64,000 nucleotides of DNA. Origin: Candidatus Zhuqueibacterota bacterium (lineage in GTDB: Bacteria > Zhuqueibacterota > Zhuqueibacteria > Zhuqueibacterales > Geothermadaptataceae). Below, one piece after another: positions 1 through 9,624 of the stretch (within the stretch, counting starts at the first letter, position 1; each line of letters begins with the position of its first letter). The stretch lies in NCBI GenBank assembly GCA_030950365.1, contig JAUZRQ010000013.1, positions 31,076 through 95,075 on the forward strand. The letters are read 5' to 3'. Position numbers and translations under genes: made by a program. Below the pieces are notes generated by a model that worked only from the letters and a program-made list of their open reading frames with translations, made no database searches and had not been told where the DNA came from.

Positions 1-333
1 AGGGATGGGTGGTTGGAAAATTGGGTCCACTGCAACAATCTGCCTTCCTGGCAGATATCTACGATGCGGGTGTGTATTTTACTTCATTTTCATAAATATT
101 TCAACTTTTTTTAATGAGATTTTAAAAATTTCGATTCCGGCCAACATTTTTGGCCATTTTGGGGTAAAAACGCCCTCTTTATGGTTTCGATGCCCTATTT
201 CTTGCCTTTGCGGCAAATCCATTTTCCGGTAGTATCCCTGTTTTTCCCACAATTTTGATACCAAGCTCTATGGCACCATTCTTGCTAAAAGGTCAAAGAT
301 GTCATATCTCTAAAAATATCGGAGGGCAGGAGT
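1..333. other. Intergenic or leader region upstream of the FadL-like gene
   Basis: No convincing coding sequence is visible. The stretch is AT-rich between about 80 and 280. A Shine-Dalgarno-like GGAGG followed by AGGAG lies just before the ATG at 334. No terminator or repeat was recognised. Confidence 0.5.
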
Positions 334-1608
334 ATGAGACACCGTACCCGTTTTATCTATGCGAAACGGGTTGCGCCCGTGGCCCTGTTTCTTTTCCTAT
401 TTCTCGCCATCGAACACGGGCATGCGACCAACGGTTACTTTTCTCATGGCTATGGTATTCGCTACAAAGGCATGGCTGGCGCCGGGGTGGCGCTCTACCT
501 GAGCCCCATGGCCGCTGCGACCAATCCGGGCAGCATGGCATTCGTCGGGAAGGGCTATCAGGTTTCTCTGGCGCTGTTCAATCCCAATCGCCAGTACACG
601 GTCGCCGGCAATCCATCCGGGTTTCCGCAGACGTTCGGCCTTACGCCGGGCACGGTTGAGAGCGACTCTCGCTATTTTTTCGTTCCGTCGCTGGCCGCCA
701 ACTGGCGGCTGAAAGAAACCGTCTATTTTGGCGTAGCCGTGTTCGGCAACGGCGGCATGAACACCAATTATCCGACCAACACGTTTTACGGCACCACGCC
801 CACGGGCGTAGATTTGATGCAGCTCTTTGTAGCCGCCACCCTGTCGTTTCAGCTCGCCGAAAAACATGGCATCGGCATCAGCCCGATTTTCTCCTTTCAG
901 CGTTTCCAGGCGCAAGGGTTGCAGGCCTTTGGCAATTTCTCCAGCGATGCCAATAAACTGACCAACAATGATTACGACAGCGCCACCGGCTTCGGGCTGC
1001 GCATCGGCTATTTCGGCCAGTGGATGGACTTCCTTGCGTTCGGCGCGGCCTATCAAACCAAAATCAATATGGGGCAGTTCAGCAAATACGCCGGGCTGTT
1101 TGCCGGCGGCGGCGATTTCGATATCCCGGCGAATTGGACCGTCGGCGTGGCCCTGGGCTATGAAGCCTTCGCCATTGCCTTCGATGTGCAACGCATTATG
1201 TACAGCTCGATTTCGTCGATTGCCAATCCCATGTTTCCGAATTTGCAGCAGGCACCCCTCGGCGCCGATGGTGCGGCCGGCTTCGGCTGGGAGGACATGA
1301 CCGTGTTCAAAATCGGCGTGCAAATGCAGCGCGGTGAGGCCTGGACCTACCGGGCCGGTTTCTCGACGGGTAAACAGCCGATTCCGGAAAGCGAAGTCAT
1401 GTTCAATATTCTGGCCCCGGGCGTAATCGAAAAGCATCTGACCTTCGGCGTGTCGCGCAAACTGAACAGCGGTAAGGAACTCAGCCTGTCGATTACTCGT
1501 GCACTGAGCGGCAGCGTCCAGGGGCCCAATCCGCTGGAAGCCCCCAACCAGCAAACCATCGAATTGAAAATGGATCAGTGGGAATTCGGCGTTGCGCTGA
1601 CATTTTGA
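334..1608 (+). CDS. OmpP1/FadL/TodX-family outer-membrane transport protein
   Basis: Predicted 424-residue outer-membrane beta-barrel of the family that carries long-chain fatty acids or other hydrophobic substrates across the outer membrane. A basic n-region and hydrophobic core (about residues 11-28) form a signal peptide, probably cleaved after HGHA. The mature N-terminus, TNGYFSHGYGIRYKGMAGAG, matches the style of this family, with a plug-like N-terminal segment and alternating beta-strand sequence to a terminal aromatic residue (VALTF). The length is normal for FadL. The ATG follows a strong GGAGG/AGGAG site. The next gene starts 18 nt after the stop, so the two are probably co-transcribed. 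The substrate cannot be read from the sequence. Confidence 0.85.
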   Translation: MRHRTRFIYAKRVAPVALFLFLFLAIEHGHATNGYFSHGYGIRYKGMAGAGVALYLSPMAAATNPGSMAFVGKGYQVSLALFNPNRQYTVAGNPSGFPQTFGLTPGTVESDSRYFFVPSLAANWRLKETVYFGVAVFGNGGMNTNYPTNTFYGTTPTGVDLMQLFVAATLSFQLAEKHGIGISPIFSFQRFQAQGLQAFGNFSSDANKLTNNDYDSATGFGLRIGYFGQWMDFLAFGAAYQTKINMGQFSKYAGLFAGGGDFDIPANWTVGVALGYEAFAIAFDVQRIMYSSISSIANPMFPNLQQAPLGADGAAGFGWEDMTVFKIGVQMQRGEAWTYRAGFSTGKQPIPESEVMFNILAPGVIEKHLTFGVSRKLNSGKELSLSITRALSGSVQGPNPLEAPNQQTIELKMDQWEFGVALTF

Positions 1609-1626
1609 CGTTTTCAGGGAGGCCCC

Positions 1627-2655
1627 ATGATGAAAACGATTCGAACCTATCTGCTTGCGGCGGTGCTGCTGATGAGCACCGCTACGGTTTTTGCCATGCC
1701 CGAGAAAAACAACAGGGGCTTTGGCGTGTATCAGTACGTTGTTGAGCAGGCCGAAGGCGACCTGGACGCCATTTTGGATTCCATCAAGTCCGCAGCCGGA
1801 GCCGCCGGCTGGCAGGTGCTTGCCGATGTCGCCGGCGGCGTGCCTGAGGGCTGCAAATACCGCACGCACGTGCTTGTGCTGGCCGATTCGGCGTATGCGG
1901 ATCAAATCATGCAGGCCAATCGGGTCACGGGACCATTCGCCGTTGTTGACCGCGTCAATGTGTTTGAAGATGAACGCGGCGTGCACGTGTCGGTGGTCAA
2001 TCCGCACTCCATCAACCGCACCGTGCTGATGGATGACGAGGCCTACATGGAGATGACCGAAGCGCACTTGCAGAAACTGCGCGGCATGATCACTTCCGCG
2101 GTGAAAGGCACTGTAAACGAAAAAGAATATGGACAATTTCGCAAAAAGGGTTATATTGGCAAAACCATGGGCGTGATGGCCGGCGGCAAGTTCATCGACA
2201 AACTGGTGGCCGTGGCCACGGTTTCCGGGCAGGGCTGGCAGTCGGTGGCCGCCCGGGTGCGCGAAGGTCTATCCAAACCATCGGCAAAATGGGGCATGCA
2301 CCGGGTGTATGAGCTGGCACTGCCGGACTACAGGACCGTCGTCTTCGGCACCACGGGCACGCCCATGGATAGCAAGTCGTTCAGCATTGTTCGTGCCGGC
2401 AGCGATAAATCGCGCAAGAAGTTCAAGTGTCCCGGACTGGCGCATGCCGGCGCCTATCCCATTGAGGTGGTGGTGGCCGAGAATGAGGACGGTAGTGTCA
2501 GCGTGCGGCTGGTGGAAACCATGTTCCGGATGAAGATGTATTTCGAAGATGCCGGCAAATGGGCATTCATGAAAAACATGCGCATGCCCGGCTCGATTCA
2601 AAAAGAGCTGGTACAGCAAATTCGCTCGGCCCTACAACCCATGACCGCCAAATAG
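1627..2655 (+). CDS. Secreted protein of unknown function, possibly two DUF302-like halves
   Basis: 342 residues with a clear signal peptide (hydrophobic residues 8-22, cleavage near VFA-MPEKN). The mature protein seems to hold two related halves (about residues 30-155 and 185-340). Each has a segment of the form VxVFEDExGVHVSVV or VVVAENEDGSVSVRLV followed by an amphipathic helix. This pattern recalls DUF302, but I hold that name loosely. The gene starts 18 nt after the FadL-like gene with an AGGGAGGCCCC ribosome site, and a strong terminator follows, so the two form a small operon. That suggests a periplasmic partner of the porin. No catalytic motif is visible. Confidence 0.7.
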   Translation: MMKTIRTYLLAAVLLMSTATVFAMPEKNNRGFGVYQYVVEQAEGDLDAILDSIKSAAGAAGWQVLADVAGGVPEGCKYRTHVLVLADSAYADQIMQANRVTGPFAVVDRVNVFEDERGVHVSVVNPHSINRTVLMDDEAYMEMTEAHLQKLRGMITSAVKGTVNEKEYGQFRKKGYIGKTMGVMAGGKFIDKLVAVATVSGQGWQSVAARVREGLSKPSAKWGMHRVYELALPDYRTVVFGTTGTPMDSKSFSIVRAGSDKSRKKFKCPGLAHAGAYPIEVVVAENEDGSVSVRLVETMFRMKMYFEDAGKWAFMKNMRMPGSIQKELVQQIRSALQPMTAK

Positions 2656-2703
2656 CACAGTCAAAGCACCTGGCGGTAATCTAAGGTACGAGGTAGCATT
2701 CCC

Positions 2704-2740
2704 TGTGCGGCGCACGGTTCGGGGCGTCGCACATTTTTTT
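2704..2740 (+). terminator. Rho-independent terminator of the FadL-like operon
   Basis: A 10-bp stem (TGTGCGGCGC pairing with GCGTCGCACA, one G-T wobble) with a 10-nt loop is followed directly by seven Ts. It lies 49 nt after the stop of the upstream gene. Confidence 0.8.
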
Positions 2741-2833
2741 GCCGGAACTTTAAATTGACCGTCCCGGATGAAGTTTGCAGGTGATTGACAGGATGATTTT
2801 TGTTCATGCTCATTCTCCAATTTTTGCCATACA

Positions 2834-2869
2834 TTTTTCCTGTTTATCCTGTAAATCCCGTGAAAAATG
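2834..2869. repeat. Degenerate dispersed intergenic repeat (TTATCCTGTAAATCC type)
   Basis: The sequence TTTATCCTGTAAATCCCGTG belongs by eye to the short 'CAGGATTTACAGGAT' class of intergenic repeats seen in many genomes. It sits in the 326-base gap before the SulP gene. That gap otherwise shows only the terminator at its left end. Confidence 0.4.
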
Positions 2870-2981
2870 AACAGGCGACCCATCTTGTTCAACAAAAGAG
2901 CCAGGCATTCTGCGCCATGTGGATGACTAACGCTTCAATGATGGTGAATTCATCCCGGATCAAAATGTCGTAACGCGAAGC

Positions 2982-5111
2982 ATGAACGCACAAACTGCAT
3001 TATCCCATCGATGGTTTCCGTTTTTGCGCTGGTTCCCGCTGCGTGGGAAATACCTCTGGAATGACCTGATCGCCGGCGTCACCGTGGCCCTGGTGCTGAT
3101 TCCCCAATCCATGGCCTACGCGCAGCTAGCCGGTCTGCCTCCGGTGTACGGCCTGTACGCCTCATTTCTGCCGGTGATTTTTGCCACCCTGTTTGGTTCA
3201 TCCAATCAGCTCAGCACGGGCCCGGTGGCCATGACCTCGCTACTCACGGCCAGCGCTCTCACTACCCTGGCCTCGCCCGGATCAGACACCTACATTCAAC
3301 TGGCCATCCAGCTTGCGCTCATCGCCGGCATCATCCGCATCGCCATGGGGCTTTTGCGGCTGGGGTTGGTGGTCAATCTGCTGTCGCATCCGGTGCTGAC
3401 CGGCTTCACCAACGCCGCCGCGATCATCATCAGCTTTTCGCAGTTGAGCAAATGGCTGGGCGTGCCCGGTGGCCACACCGGCCGTTTCCTCACCGATGCT
3501 TGGGAGTTGCTGCAACAGGCACGCCACTTCAACGAAGCGTCGCTGCTCATGGGGGTGTTTGCCTTCGCGATCATTATGGGCTTCAAGAAGTGGTTGCCGC
3601 GCATCCCCGGCGTCCTGGTGGCCGTGGTGCTGAGCACGGTGATTAGCTGGCAGATCGGCTTCCAGCACGAAATGCGCGTGCCGGTGTCCCACTTTAGTGA
3701 TCCTGAAATCCGGCATCTGTTTCAGGAATTGCAGGCCAAACGCGACAGCGTGCGCGTGCTGCAGGACCGCATTCAAAGCGAAAATCAACGCCTGAAACAA
3801 TTGCAGAAACAACATCCGGACGAAGAAACTCGCATCCTCGCCGCCCGGTTTGAAATCGAGTTGTTGCAATTGGAACTGAAAGAAAGCCAGGATGAGGTTG
3901 TTCGCATTGAAGATGATCTGCACCGGTTTGCATTTCTGCAAACCGATTCCGCCGGCTCGGATAAGCCGTATCTGCACACCATCGATAAAGCCCATTTCCC
4001 GCATAAAACTGAGGGACGCAAATGGCATTATAAAAAATATAACGGGGACGAAGTTTTATTGATTGCCGGCGGCGAGATCATCGGCGACATCCCCGCCGGT
4101 CTGCCGCAATTGCGCCCGCCGGAGCTTTCCTGGGACGCCATGGTGACGCTCATTCCGGCCGCGTTTGCGCTGGTGCTGATCGGTTTCATGGAGGCCATTT
4201 CCATCGCCAAGACCATTTCGGCGCGCACGCGCGAACCCATCGATGTGGACCAGGAATTGATCGGGCAGGGCATCGCCAATGTGGTAGGGAGTTTCTCGTC
4301 AGCATATCCGGTGAGCGGTTCGTTTTCGCGCTCGGCGTTGAACTACACCATGGGCGCGCGCACCGGCCTGTCCTCGGTGGTGACCGGCATCGTGGTGATG
4401 ATCACGCTTTTGTTTTTCACGCCGCTGCTGTACTACCTGCCCAAAGCGGTGCTCGCCGCAGTCATCATCTCCGCGGTGATCGGTCTGATCAATTTCAAGC
4501 CCATCCTGCTGGCCTGGAAGGCGCAACGCCATGATGGCATCTCGGCAATTGCCACCTTTGTAGCCACTCTGCTTTTCGCGCCGCACCTGGAAATGGGCAT
4601 TTATTTTGGCGCCGGACTCACCGTGGCGCTGTATCTGCTGCGCAACATGACTCCGCGCGTGGCCATTCTCGGTCGCCACCCCGATGGCACCCTGCGCGAC
4701 GCCAAATTGCACAATCTGCCGACCTGCGATTATATCGCCGCGGTCCGCTTCGACGGTTCGCTCACGTTTGTGAATGTAACCTATTTCGAAGATTCGATTT
4801 TACATATTATCTCGCAATACCCCAAACTGCGCCAGGTGCTGATTGTGTGCGATGGCATCAATCAAATCGACGCCTCCGGCGTGGAAGTCATCCGCAATGT
4901 GGTAAAACATGTCAGCAGCCACGGCATCGGCATTGCGTTTTCCGGCTTGAAAAAACAGGTGCTCGATGTGCTGCAGAGCACCAGCGCTTATGCGCTGTTG
5001 GGCGAGGAAAACATTTTCCGCACCGAAAATCAGGCACTGGACGCGCTGTTCGATCGGGTCAAAGACCCTGAATTTGACCCGGAAAAATGTCCGCTGCGGA
5101 AAAAGACGTGA
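2982..5111 (+). CDS. SulP-family inorganic anion transporter with coiled-coil insert and STAS domain
   Basis: 709-residue inner-membrane anion transporter (sulfate, bicarbonate or related anion). The N-terminal SulP signature is present (DLIAGVTVALVLIPQSMAYA, then GLPPVYGLYASFLP), with about ten hydrophobic segments and a C-terminal STAS domain (about residues 575-690; VRFDGSLTFVN, then VCDGINQIDASGVEV). Between the transmembrane segment ending near residue 225 and the expected GDIPAGLPQL motif near 370 there is an extra insert of about 130 residues. Much of it is charged, predicted coiled coil (residues about 237-310). Typical SulP proteins of 550-600 residues go almost directly from one to the other. 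No strong ribosome site precedes the ATG (AACGCGAAGC). The following small coiled-coil gene is convergent. Confidence 0.93.
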   Translation: MNAQTALSHRWFPFLRWFPLRGKYLWNDLIAGVTVALVLIPQSMAYAQLAGLPPVYGLYASFLPVIFATLFGSSNQLSTGPVAMTSLLTASALTTLASPGSDTYIQLAIQLALIAGIIRIAMGLLRLGLVVNLLSHPVLTGFTNAAAIIISFSQLSKWLGVPGGHTGRFLTDAWELLQQARHFNEASLLMGVFAFAIIMGFKKWLPRIPGVLVAVVLSTVISWQIGFQHEMRVPVSHFSDPEIRHLFQELQAKRDSVRVLQDRIQSENQRLKQLQKQHPDEETRILAARFEIELLQLELKESQDEVVRIEDDLHRFAFLQTDSAGSDKPYLHTIDKAHFPHKTEGRKWHYKKYNGDEVLLIAGGEIIGDIPAGLPQLRPPELSWDAMVTLIPAAFALVLIGFMEAISIAKTISARTREPIDVDQELIGQGIANVVGSFSSAYPVSGSFSRSALNYTMGARTGLSSVVTGIVVMITLLFFTPLLYYLPKAVLAAVIISAVIGLINFKPILLAWKAQRHDGISAIATFVATLLFAPHLEMGIYFGAGLTVALYLLRNMTPRVAILGRHPDGTLRDAKLHNLPTCDYIAAVRFDGSLTFVNVTYFEDSILHIISQYPKLRQVLIVCDGINQIDASGVEVIRNVVKHVSSHGIGIAFSGLKKQVLDVLQSTSAYALLGEENIFRTENQALDALFDRVKDPEFDPEKCPLRKKT

Positions 5112-5281
5112 GGTAGCGTCACGGAAGGCAACGAAAGCAAGGGCAATTGAGATGTATTTGGAGATCCGCCAACAGCCGATTTTGTTGAGGGAAATGGTTT
5201 CAGAATTGGACGAATTTTACAGGTACATGAAATCAGACGTGGGGATGATGCTATTGGTGGATTACACACGTGGACTTGAGG

Positions 5282-5809
5282 CTAAACTTTGACCTTTTCT
5301 TCCAGAGCACTCACTTTTTTATTAAGCTGGTGCACGTTTTCGGCCAGCTTTTCGTAGTCCTGCAAATCCCGAACGGCCTTCTCCAGCCTTTCGTGCTCCT
5401 CCCGGCGCACCATCTGGATGGCAATATTATCGATTCGGGCATTCATCGCATCCAGCCGGTGGATGACATCCCATTTAAATTCATCAAAATGCTTATATAG
5501 TTCATCTCGAATTTGTCCAATGCGCGCATTGGTTTGATCAATGCGGCTGATCAGATCATCCCGAACCTGATCAATCCGAGCATTGGTTTGATCAATCCGG
5601 CCGATCAGCTCCTCCCGAACCTGATCTATCCGGGCATTGGTTTGGTCGATGCGCCGGCTCAATTCAATGATGTGCCCATTCATGTTATCCAGACGCTTAT
5701 TGGTAAGCGCCTGCGCTGTCTCCAATTTGTCCAGCCGGCTGTTGATCGAACTGAGTTCAGGGACAACCAGCTCTTTAAGCGCTTCGATCAGGGCGTCTTT
5801 AATATCCAT
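5282..5809 (-). CDS. Coiled-coil protein with heptad and 18-residue repeats
   Basis: 175 residues, almost entirely coiled coil. The middle carries repeats of the form IDQTNARIDQVRDDLIxR, encoded by 54-bp tandem repeats. The C-terminus is also heptad-rich (LNKKVSALEEKVKV). I chose the ATG at 5809 because a GGGAG ribosome site lies just upstream; an in-frame upstream ATG at 5860 lacks one. There is no signal peptide or membrane segment. Similar short 'DNA-repair ATPase-like' or tail-fibre-like coiled coils are common, and no function can be assigned. It is convergent with the SulP gene. Confidence 0.7.
   Translation of the reverse strand: MDIKDALIEALKELVVPELSSINSRLDKLETAQALTNKRLDNMNGHIIELSRRIDQTNARIDQVREELIGRIDQTNARIDQVRDDLISRIDQTNARIGQIRDELYKHFDEFKWDVIHRLDAMNARIDNIAIQMVRREEHERLEKAVRDLQDYEKLAENVHQLNKKVSALEEKVKV
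5527..5660. repeat. 54-bp tandem repeats inside the coiled-coil gene
   Basis: The motif CATTGGTTTG(A/G)TC starts at 5527, 5581 and 5635, a period of exactly 54 bp (18 codons). Copies are near identical, so the number may vary between strains without a frameshift. Confidence 0.85.
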
Positions 5810-6231
5810 GCGGATGTCTCCCTTTTGCACTAAAATAGTAATTGATAAACGGTTTGTCAACGGCTTTATGGATACAGCGGCTCATTTTTATATGAGCAAA
5901 ATGCCAGGCCCATTTCCCGACCTTACTGCCGGTTCGTAATCATCCCAGCATGAGTTCATTTTTTCACTTCAGCGTTTCGGCCGGAATTCGATCGAAAGGC
6001 ATTTCTGTATTTTGCCTCAGTCAGTTTTACCGGTTCCTATTTCTCAATTCCTGATACCTCACTGCCCATCCCCACCCTTGCTCCGTTAAGAAAAACATAT
6101 TCGATAAAAAGTATCACCAATCCAACCTTACCCATTCCCTTCGTTCGTTTTTTATTGGCGAAAATCCGGGAAACATCTACTTTTGTGCGAACTCCTATAT
6201 GTGAAAAAACCATTCATTTATGAGGGTGGAT
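5810..6231. other. Intergenic region between divergent coiled-coil and sortilin-type genes
   Basis: About 420 bases that must hold the promoters of two divergent genes. The left end contains the ribosome site of the coiled-coil gene. No hairpin, repeat or clear -35/-10 pair was recognised. Confidence 0.4.
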
Positions 6232-9225
6232 ATGCCATTTGCAAAACGCGTTTTTTCCTTGGCCATTGCATTTGTGCTTTGCGCCAATCTGGCACAATGG
6301 CAGCCGGTCCTGGCCGCATTGGGAAACGGTGACGATCTCCCCGTTCCTCCGGCCACCCCGGCAGACAAGCGCTTGTTGGCGCATAAAAAGCGCATCGCCT
6401 TGCAGGACCAATCCCTGGTGGCCAACGTCCGCTACCGCTCCATCGGACCGACTGTCATGAGCGGGCGTGTCGCCGACCTGGATGTGTCGCCCACCGATCC
6501 AACGCATTTTTACGTGGCTTACGCTTCCGGCGGTCTGTGGAAAACCGAAAACAATGGTCTCAGTTTCACGCCGATTTTCGACGAGCAGACCGTGATGACC
6601 ATCGGCGATATCGCCGTGGACTGGCAGCACGGCGAAACGATCTGGGTGGGCACCGGTGAAAACAACTCCAGCCGTTCTTCCTACTCGGGCACCGGCATCT
6701 ACAAAAGCGCCGATGGCGGCAAAACCTGGCAACACATGGGCCTCGGTGAAACGCACCACATTGGCCGCATCATTATGCATCCGGACGATCCGAACACGGT
6801 CTGGGTAGCGGCGCTCGGTCATTTGTATTCCTACAATCCTGAACGAGGCGTGTACAAAACCACGGATGGCGGCCAAACCTGGCGCAAAACTCTGTTCGTG
6901 GATGATACCACCGGTGCCATTGACCTGATCATCGATCCGAGCAATCCCGATGTGCTATATGCCGCCACCTGGCACCGCGAGCGCTTTGCCTGGAATTTCG
7001 TCGAGAGCGGCATCGGTTCAGGCATCTACAAAAGCACGGATGGCGGCGAAACCTGGACGCGCCTGAACACCCCGGGAAGCGGCTTCCCCACCGGTCCCGG
7101 GGTTGGCCGCATCGGCCTGGCGATTTATCCGGGCAATCCGAACATTCTCTACGCCATCGTCGATAACCAGAACCGCCGGCCCAAAGAGAAAAAAGAGGAA
7201 GAGCCCGAATTGACCAAAGACCGCCTCCGAACCATGTCCCGCGAGGCCTTCCTCAAGCAGGACGATGAGCTGATCACCGAATACCTGGATTATTACAATT
7301 TTCCTCTGAAATATACGGCCAAAGGCATTAAGGAGCGCGTGCGCAAGGGCGAAATCACGCCAAAGTCGCTGGTCGATTTCCTCGAAGATGCCAACCGGCA
7401 GCTTTTCGACACCCCGGTCATCGGCCCGGAGGTGTACCGCTCTGAAAACGCTGGCAAAACCTGGAAGAAAACCCACGACGATTACATCGATGCGCTGTTC
7501 TACTCCTATGGCTATTATTTCGGACAGATTCGGGTGGCACCGGACGATGTCAACCGCATTTACATCGCTGGCGTGCCGATTTTGAAGTCCGATGACGGCG
7601 GCAAAACGTTCAAATCCATCAACGAGGAAAATGTGCATGTGGATCACCATGCCCTGTGGGTGAGCCATCGGCGCAAGGGGCACATCATCATCGGCAACGA
7701 CGGCGGCATCAACATTTCTTACGATGACGGCAAAACCTGGTTCAAAGCCAACACGCCTGCCGTCGGGCAGTTCTATGCCATCGCTGTGGATATGGCAAGG
7801 CCCTACAACGTGTACGGCGGCCTGCAGGACAATGGCGTGTGGTACGGTCCGAGTACCTACAAACATAGCCTGCGCTGGACCGCCACCGGCAATTATCCCT
7901 GGAAGATGATCATGGGCGGCGACGGCATGCAGGTGGAGGTGGATACGCGCGACAACAACACGGTGTACACCGGTTTTCAGTTCGGCAATTACTTCCGTAT
8001 CAACAAAAAGTCCGGCCGCCGCAAACGCATCACCCCGCAGCACGAGCTCGGCCAGCGGCCGTACCGATGGAACTGGCAAACGCCCATCAAGCTATCGCCG
8101 CACAATCAGGACATTTTGTACATGGGCTCCAATTTCCTCCATCGCTCCATGGATAAAGGCGAAACCTGGCAAACCATCTCCGGCGATCTCACCCGCGGCG
8201 GCAAAAAAGGCGACGTACCGTATGGTACGCTTACCACGATCGACGAGTCGCCATTGCGCTTCGGCCTGATTTACGTCGGCAGCGATGACGGCCTGGTGCA
8301 TATGACCCCGGACGGCGGCTACACCTGGGAACGCATTTCCGACAGCCTGCCGCAGAACCTGTGGGTCTCGCGCGTGGAAGCTTCGCAACACGACACGGCC
8401 ACGGTGTATGTGGCGCTCAACGGCTACCGCTGGGATGATTTCACAGCGTATTTGTACAAATCCACCGACTACGGTCAGACCTGGCAGCGCATCGGCACCG
8501 ATCTGCCCGATGAACCGATCAACGTGGTGGTGGAAGACCCGGAGAATAAAGACCTGTTGTACGTGGGCACCGATCACGGTGTGTACATCTCTCTGGACGG
8601 GGGCCAGAGTTTCATGGCAATGATGCAGGACCTGCCGCACGCACCGGTGCATGATCTGGTGGTGCATCCGCGGGAAAAGGATCTGGTGGTGGGTACACAC
8701 GGCCGGTCGATTTACATCGCCAATGTGGAGCATGTGCAGCAGCTTACGCCGGAAATGCGCAAGAAACCGCTGCACCTGTTCCCGCTGGATAAAGTCACCT
8801 TCAGCGAAAATTGGGGCCGCAAACGCGCCAACTGGGCCGAGGCGAACGAACCGGAGATCGAAATCGCATTTTATGCAGGTAGCCCGGGCAAAGCCACGAT
8901 CCGCATTCTCACCGAAAACGGCCTGCTGCTGAAAACATTGACCGATGACAGCGAGCGAGGGCTGAATTACGTCCAATATGACCTTGCTGTGGATTCCACG
9001 CGCGTGGCGGCCTACAACAAGGCGCTGAAAAAGAAATTCGAGAAAAAGTCCGGCAAAGGGAAAAAGAAAAAGTGGAAAGACCTGAAGCCTGCGGATAACG
9101 GCCGGGTGTATCTGCGGCCGGGCAAGTACACGGTGGAAGTAACTCTTGGCAAAGCCACGGCCAAACAGACTTTGGAAATCAAAGAGCGCAAGCGACCGAA
9201 GCGTGGCCGTAAAGGCAAAAAATAG
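6232..9225 (+). CDS. Secreted sortilin/VPS10-type beta-propeller protein (BNR-like repeats)
   Basis: 997-residue exported protein. The signal peptide (residues 1-29) is followed by many Asp-box repeats of the type S-x-DGGKTW (YKSADGGKTWQ, YKTTDGGQTWR, YKSTDGGETWT, KSDDGGKTFK, YKSTDYGQTWQ), which form the ten-bladed VPS10/sortilin-like propeller annotated in bacteria as 'glycosyl hydrolase'. Residues about 310-400 form a lysine/glutamate-rich helical insert between blades. The C-terminal about 130 residues resemble a FlgD/Ig-like domain (LKTLTDDSERGLNYVQYDL) and end in a very basic tail. The start at 6232 has GAGGGTGG directly upstream; an ATG at 6220 is also in frame. Ligand or substrate is unknown; glycosidase activity is not implied. 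Confidence 0.88.
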   Translation: MPFAKRVFSLAIAFVLCANLAQWQPVLAALGNGDDLPVPPATPADKRLLAHKKRIALQDQSLVANVRYRSIGPTVMSGRVADLDVSPTDPTHFYVAYASGGLWKTENNGLSFTPIFDEQTVMTIGDIAVDWQHGETIWVGTGENNSSRSSYSGTGIYKSADGGKTWQHMGLGETHHIGRIIMHPDDPNTVWVAALGHLYSYNPERGVYKTTDGGQTWRKTLFVDDTTGAIDLIIDPSNPDVLYAATWHRERFAWNFVESGIGSGIYKSTDGGETWTRLNTPGSGFPTGPGVGRIGLAIYPGNPNILYAIVDNQNRRPKEKKEEEPELTKDRLRTMSREAFLKQDDELITEYLDYYNFPLKYTAKGIKERVRKGEITPKSLVDFLEDANRQLFDTPVIGPEVYRSENAGKTWKKTHDDYIDALFYSYGYYFGQIRVAPDDVNRIYIAGVPILKSDDGGKTFKSINEENVHVDHHALWVSHRRKGHIIIGNDGGINISYDDGKTWFKANTPAVGQFYAIAVDMARPYNVYGGLQDNGVWYGPSTYKHSLRWTATGNYPWKMIMGGDGMQVEVDTRDNNTVYTGFQFGNYFRINKKSGRRKRITPQHELGQRPYRWNWQTPIKLSPHNQDILYMGSNFLHRSMDKGETWQTISGDLTRGGKKGDVPYGTLTTIDESPLRFGLIYVGSDDGLVHMTPDGGYTWERISDSLPQNLWVSRVEASQHDTATVYVALNGYRWDDFTAYLYKSTDYGQTWQRIGTDLPDEPINVVVEDPENKDLLYVGTDHGVYISLDGGQSFMAMMQDLPHAPVHDLVVHPREKDLVVGTHGRSIYIANVEHVQQLTPEMRKKPLHLFPLDKVTFSENWGRKRANWAEANEPEIEIAFYAGSPGKATIRILTENGLLLKTLTDDSERGLNYVQYDLAVDSTRVAAYNKALKKKFEKKSGKGKKKKWKDLKPADNGRVYLRPGKYTVEVTLGKATAKQTLEIKERKRPKRGRKGKK

Positions 9226-9233
9226 GCTCATTG

Positions 9234-9269
9234 CACGTGCGACGCACTTTTGAAAGTGCGTCGCACGTG
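9234..9269. repeat. Perfect 17-bp inverted repeat after the sortilin-type gene
   Basis: Two perfect 17-base arms (left arm CACGTGCGACGCACTTT) are separated by TG. The site lies 8 nt after the stop codon. There is no T-tract, so it may be a processing hairpin, a dispersed palindrome or a weak terminator. Confidence 0.85.
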
Positions 9270-9624
9270 TTCGGGCCACCGATCGAGCCGGATGAAGCAT
9301 GGATTTCCAATATAAAAACTGCGAACTGACTTAGCTTCGAGCATTCGCATACGCCACTAAAATGATGTCTCGTAGAGGCGCCGAGCTCGCGGTGTGAGAA
9401 TGGTGGCTCAATGTATTAAAACCTTTGCGCGCTCTGCGTTCTCTGCGACAGCCTATCGATATGTCTCGATGCGCTTCGTGTCATTTGATGTTCATTTCAT
9501 TCTCAGATTCATTGAACCATGCGATCCATTAATCATTCGCTCTGGCTTGCGACCTTTGTTTTCACATCCAACCGCGTGTTTGCTGCCGGCGATTCTCTTG
9601 TCGTTTCCAAAAACCAACACACTG

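Noticed and set aside
397..2136. Long minus-strand open frame across the FadL-like and DUF302-like genes
   Set aside because: It lies opposite two well-supported genes, has low-complexity His/Gly/Arg content and no family likeness. It is a by-product of codon bias.
5152..5292. 46-residue reading frame between the SulP and coiled-coil genes
   Set aside because: No ribosome site and no homology by eye; it overlaps the 3' end of the convergent coiled-coil gene.
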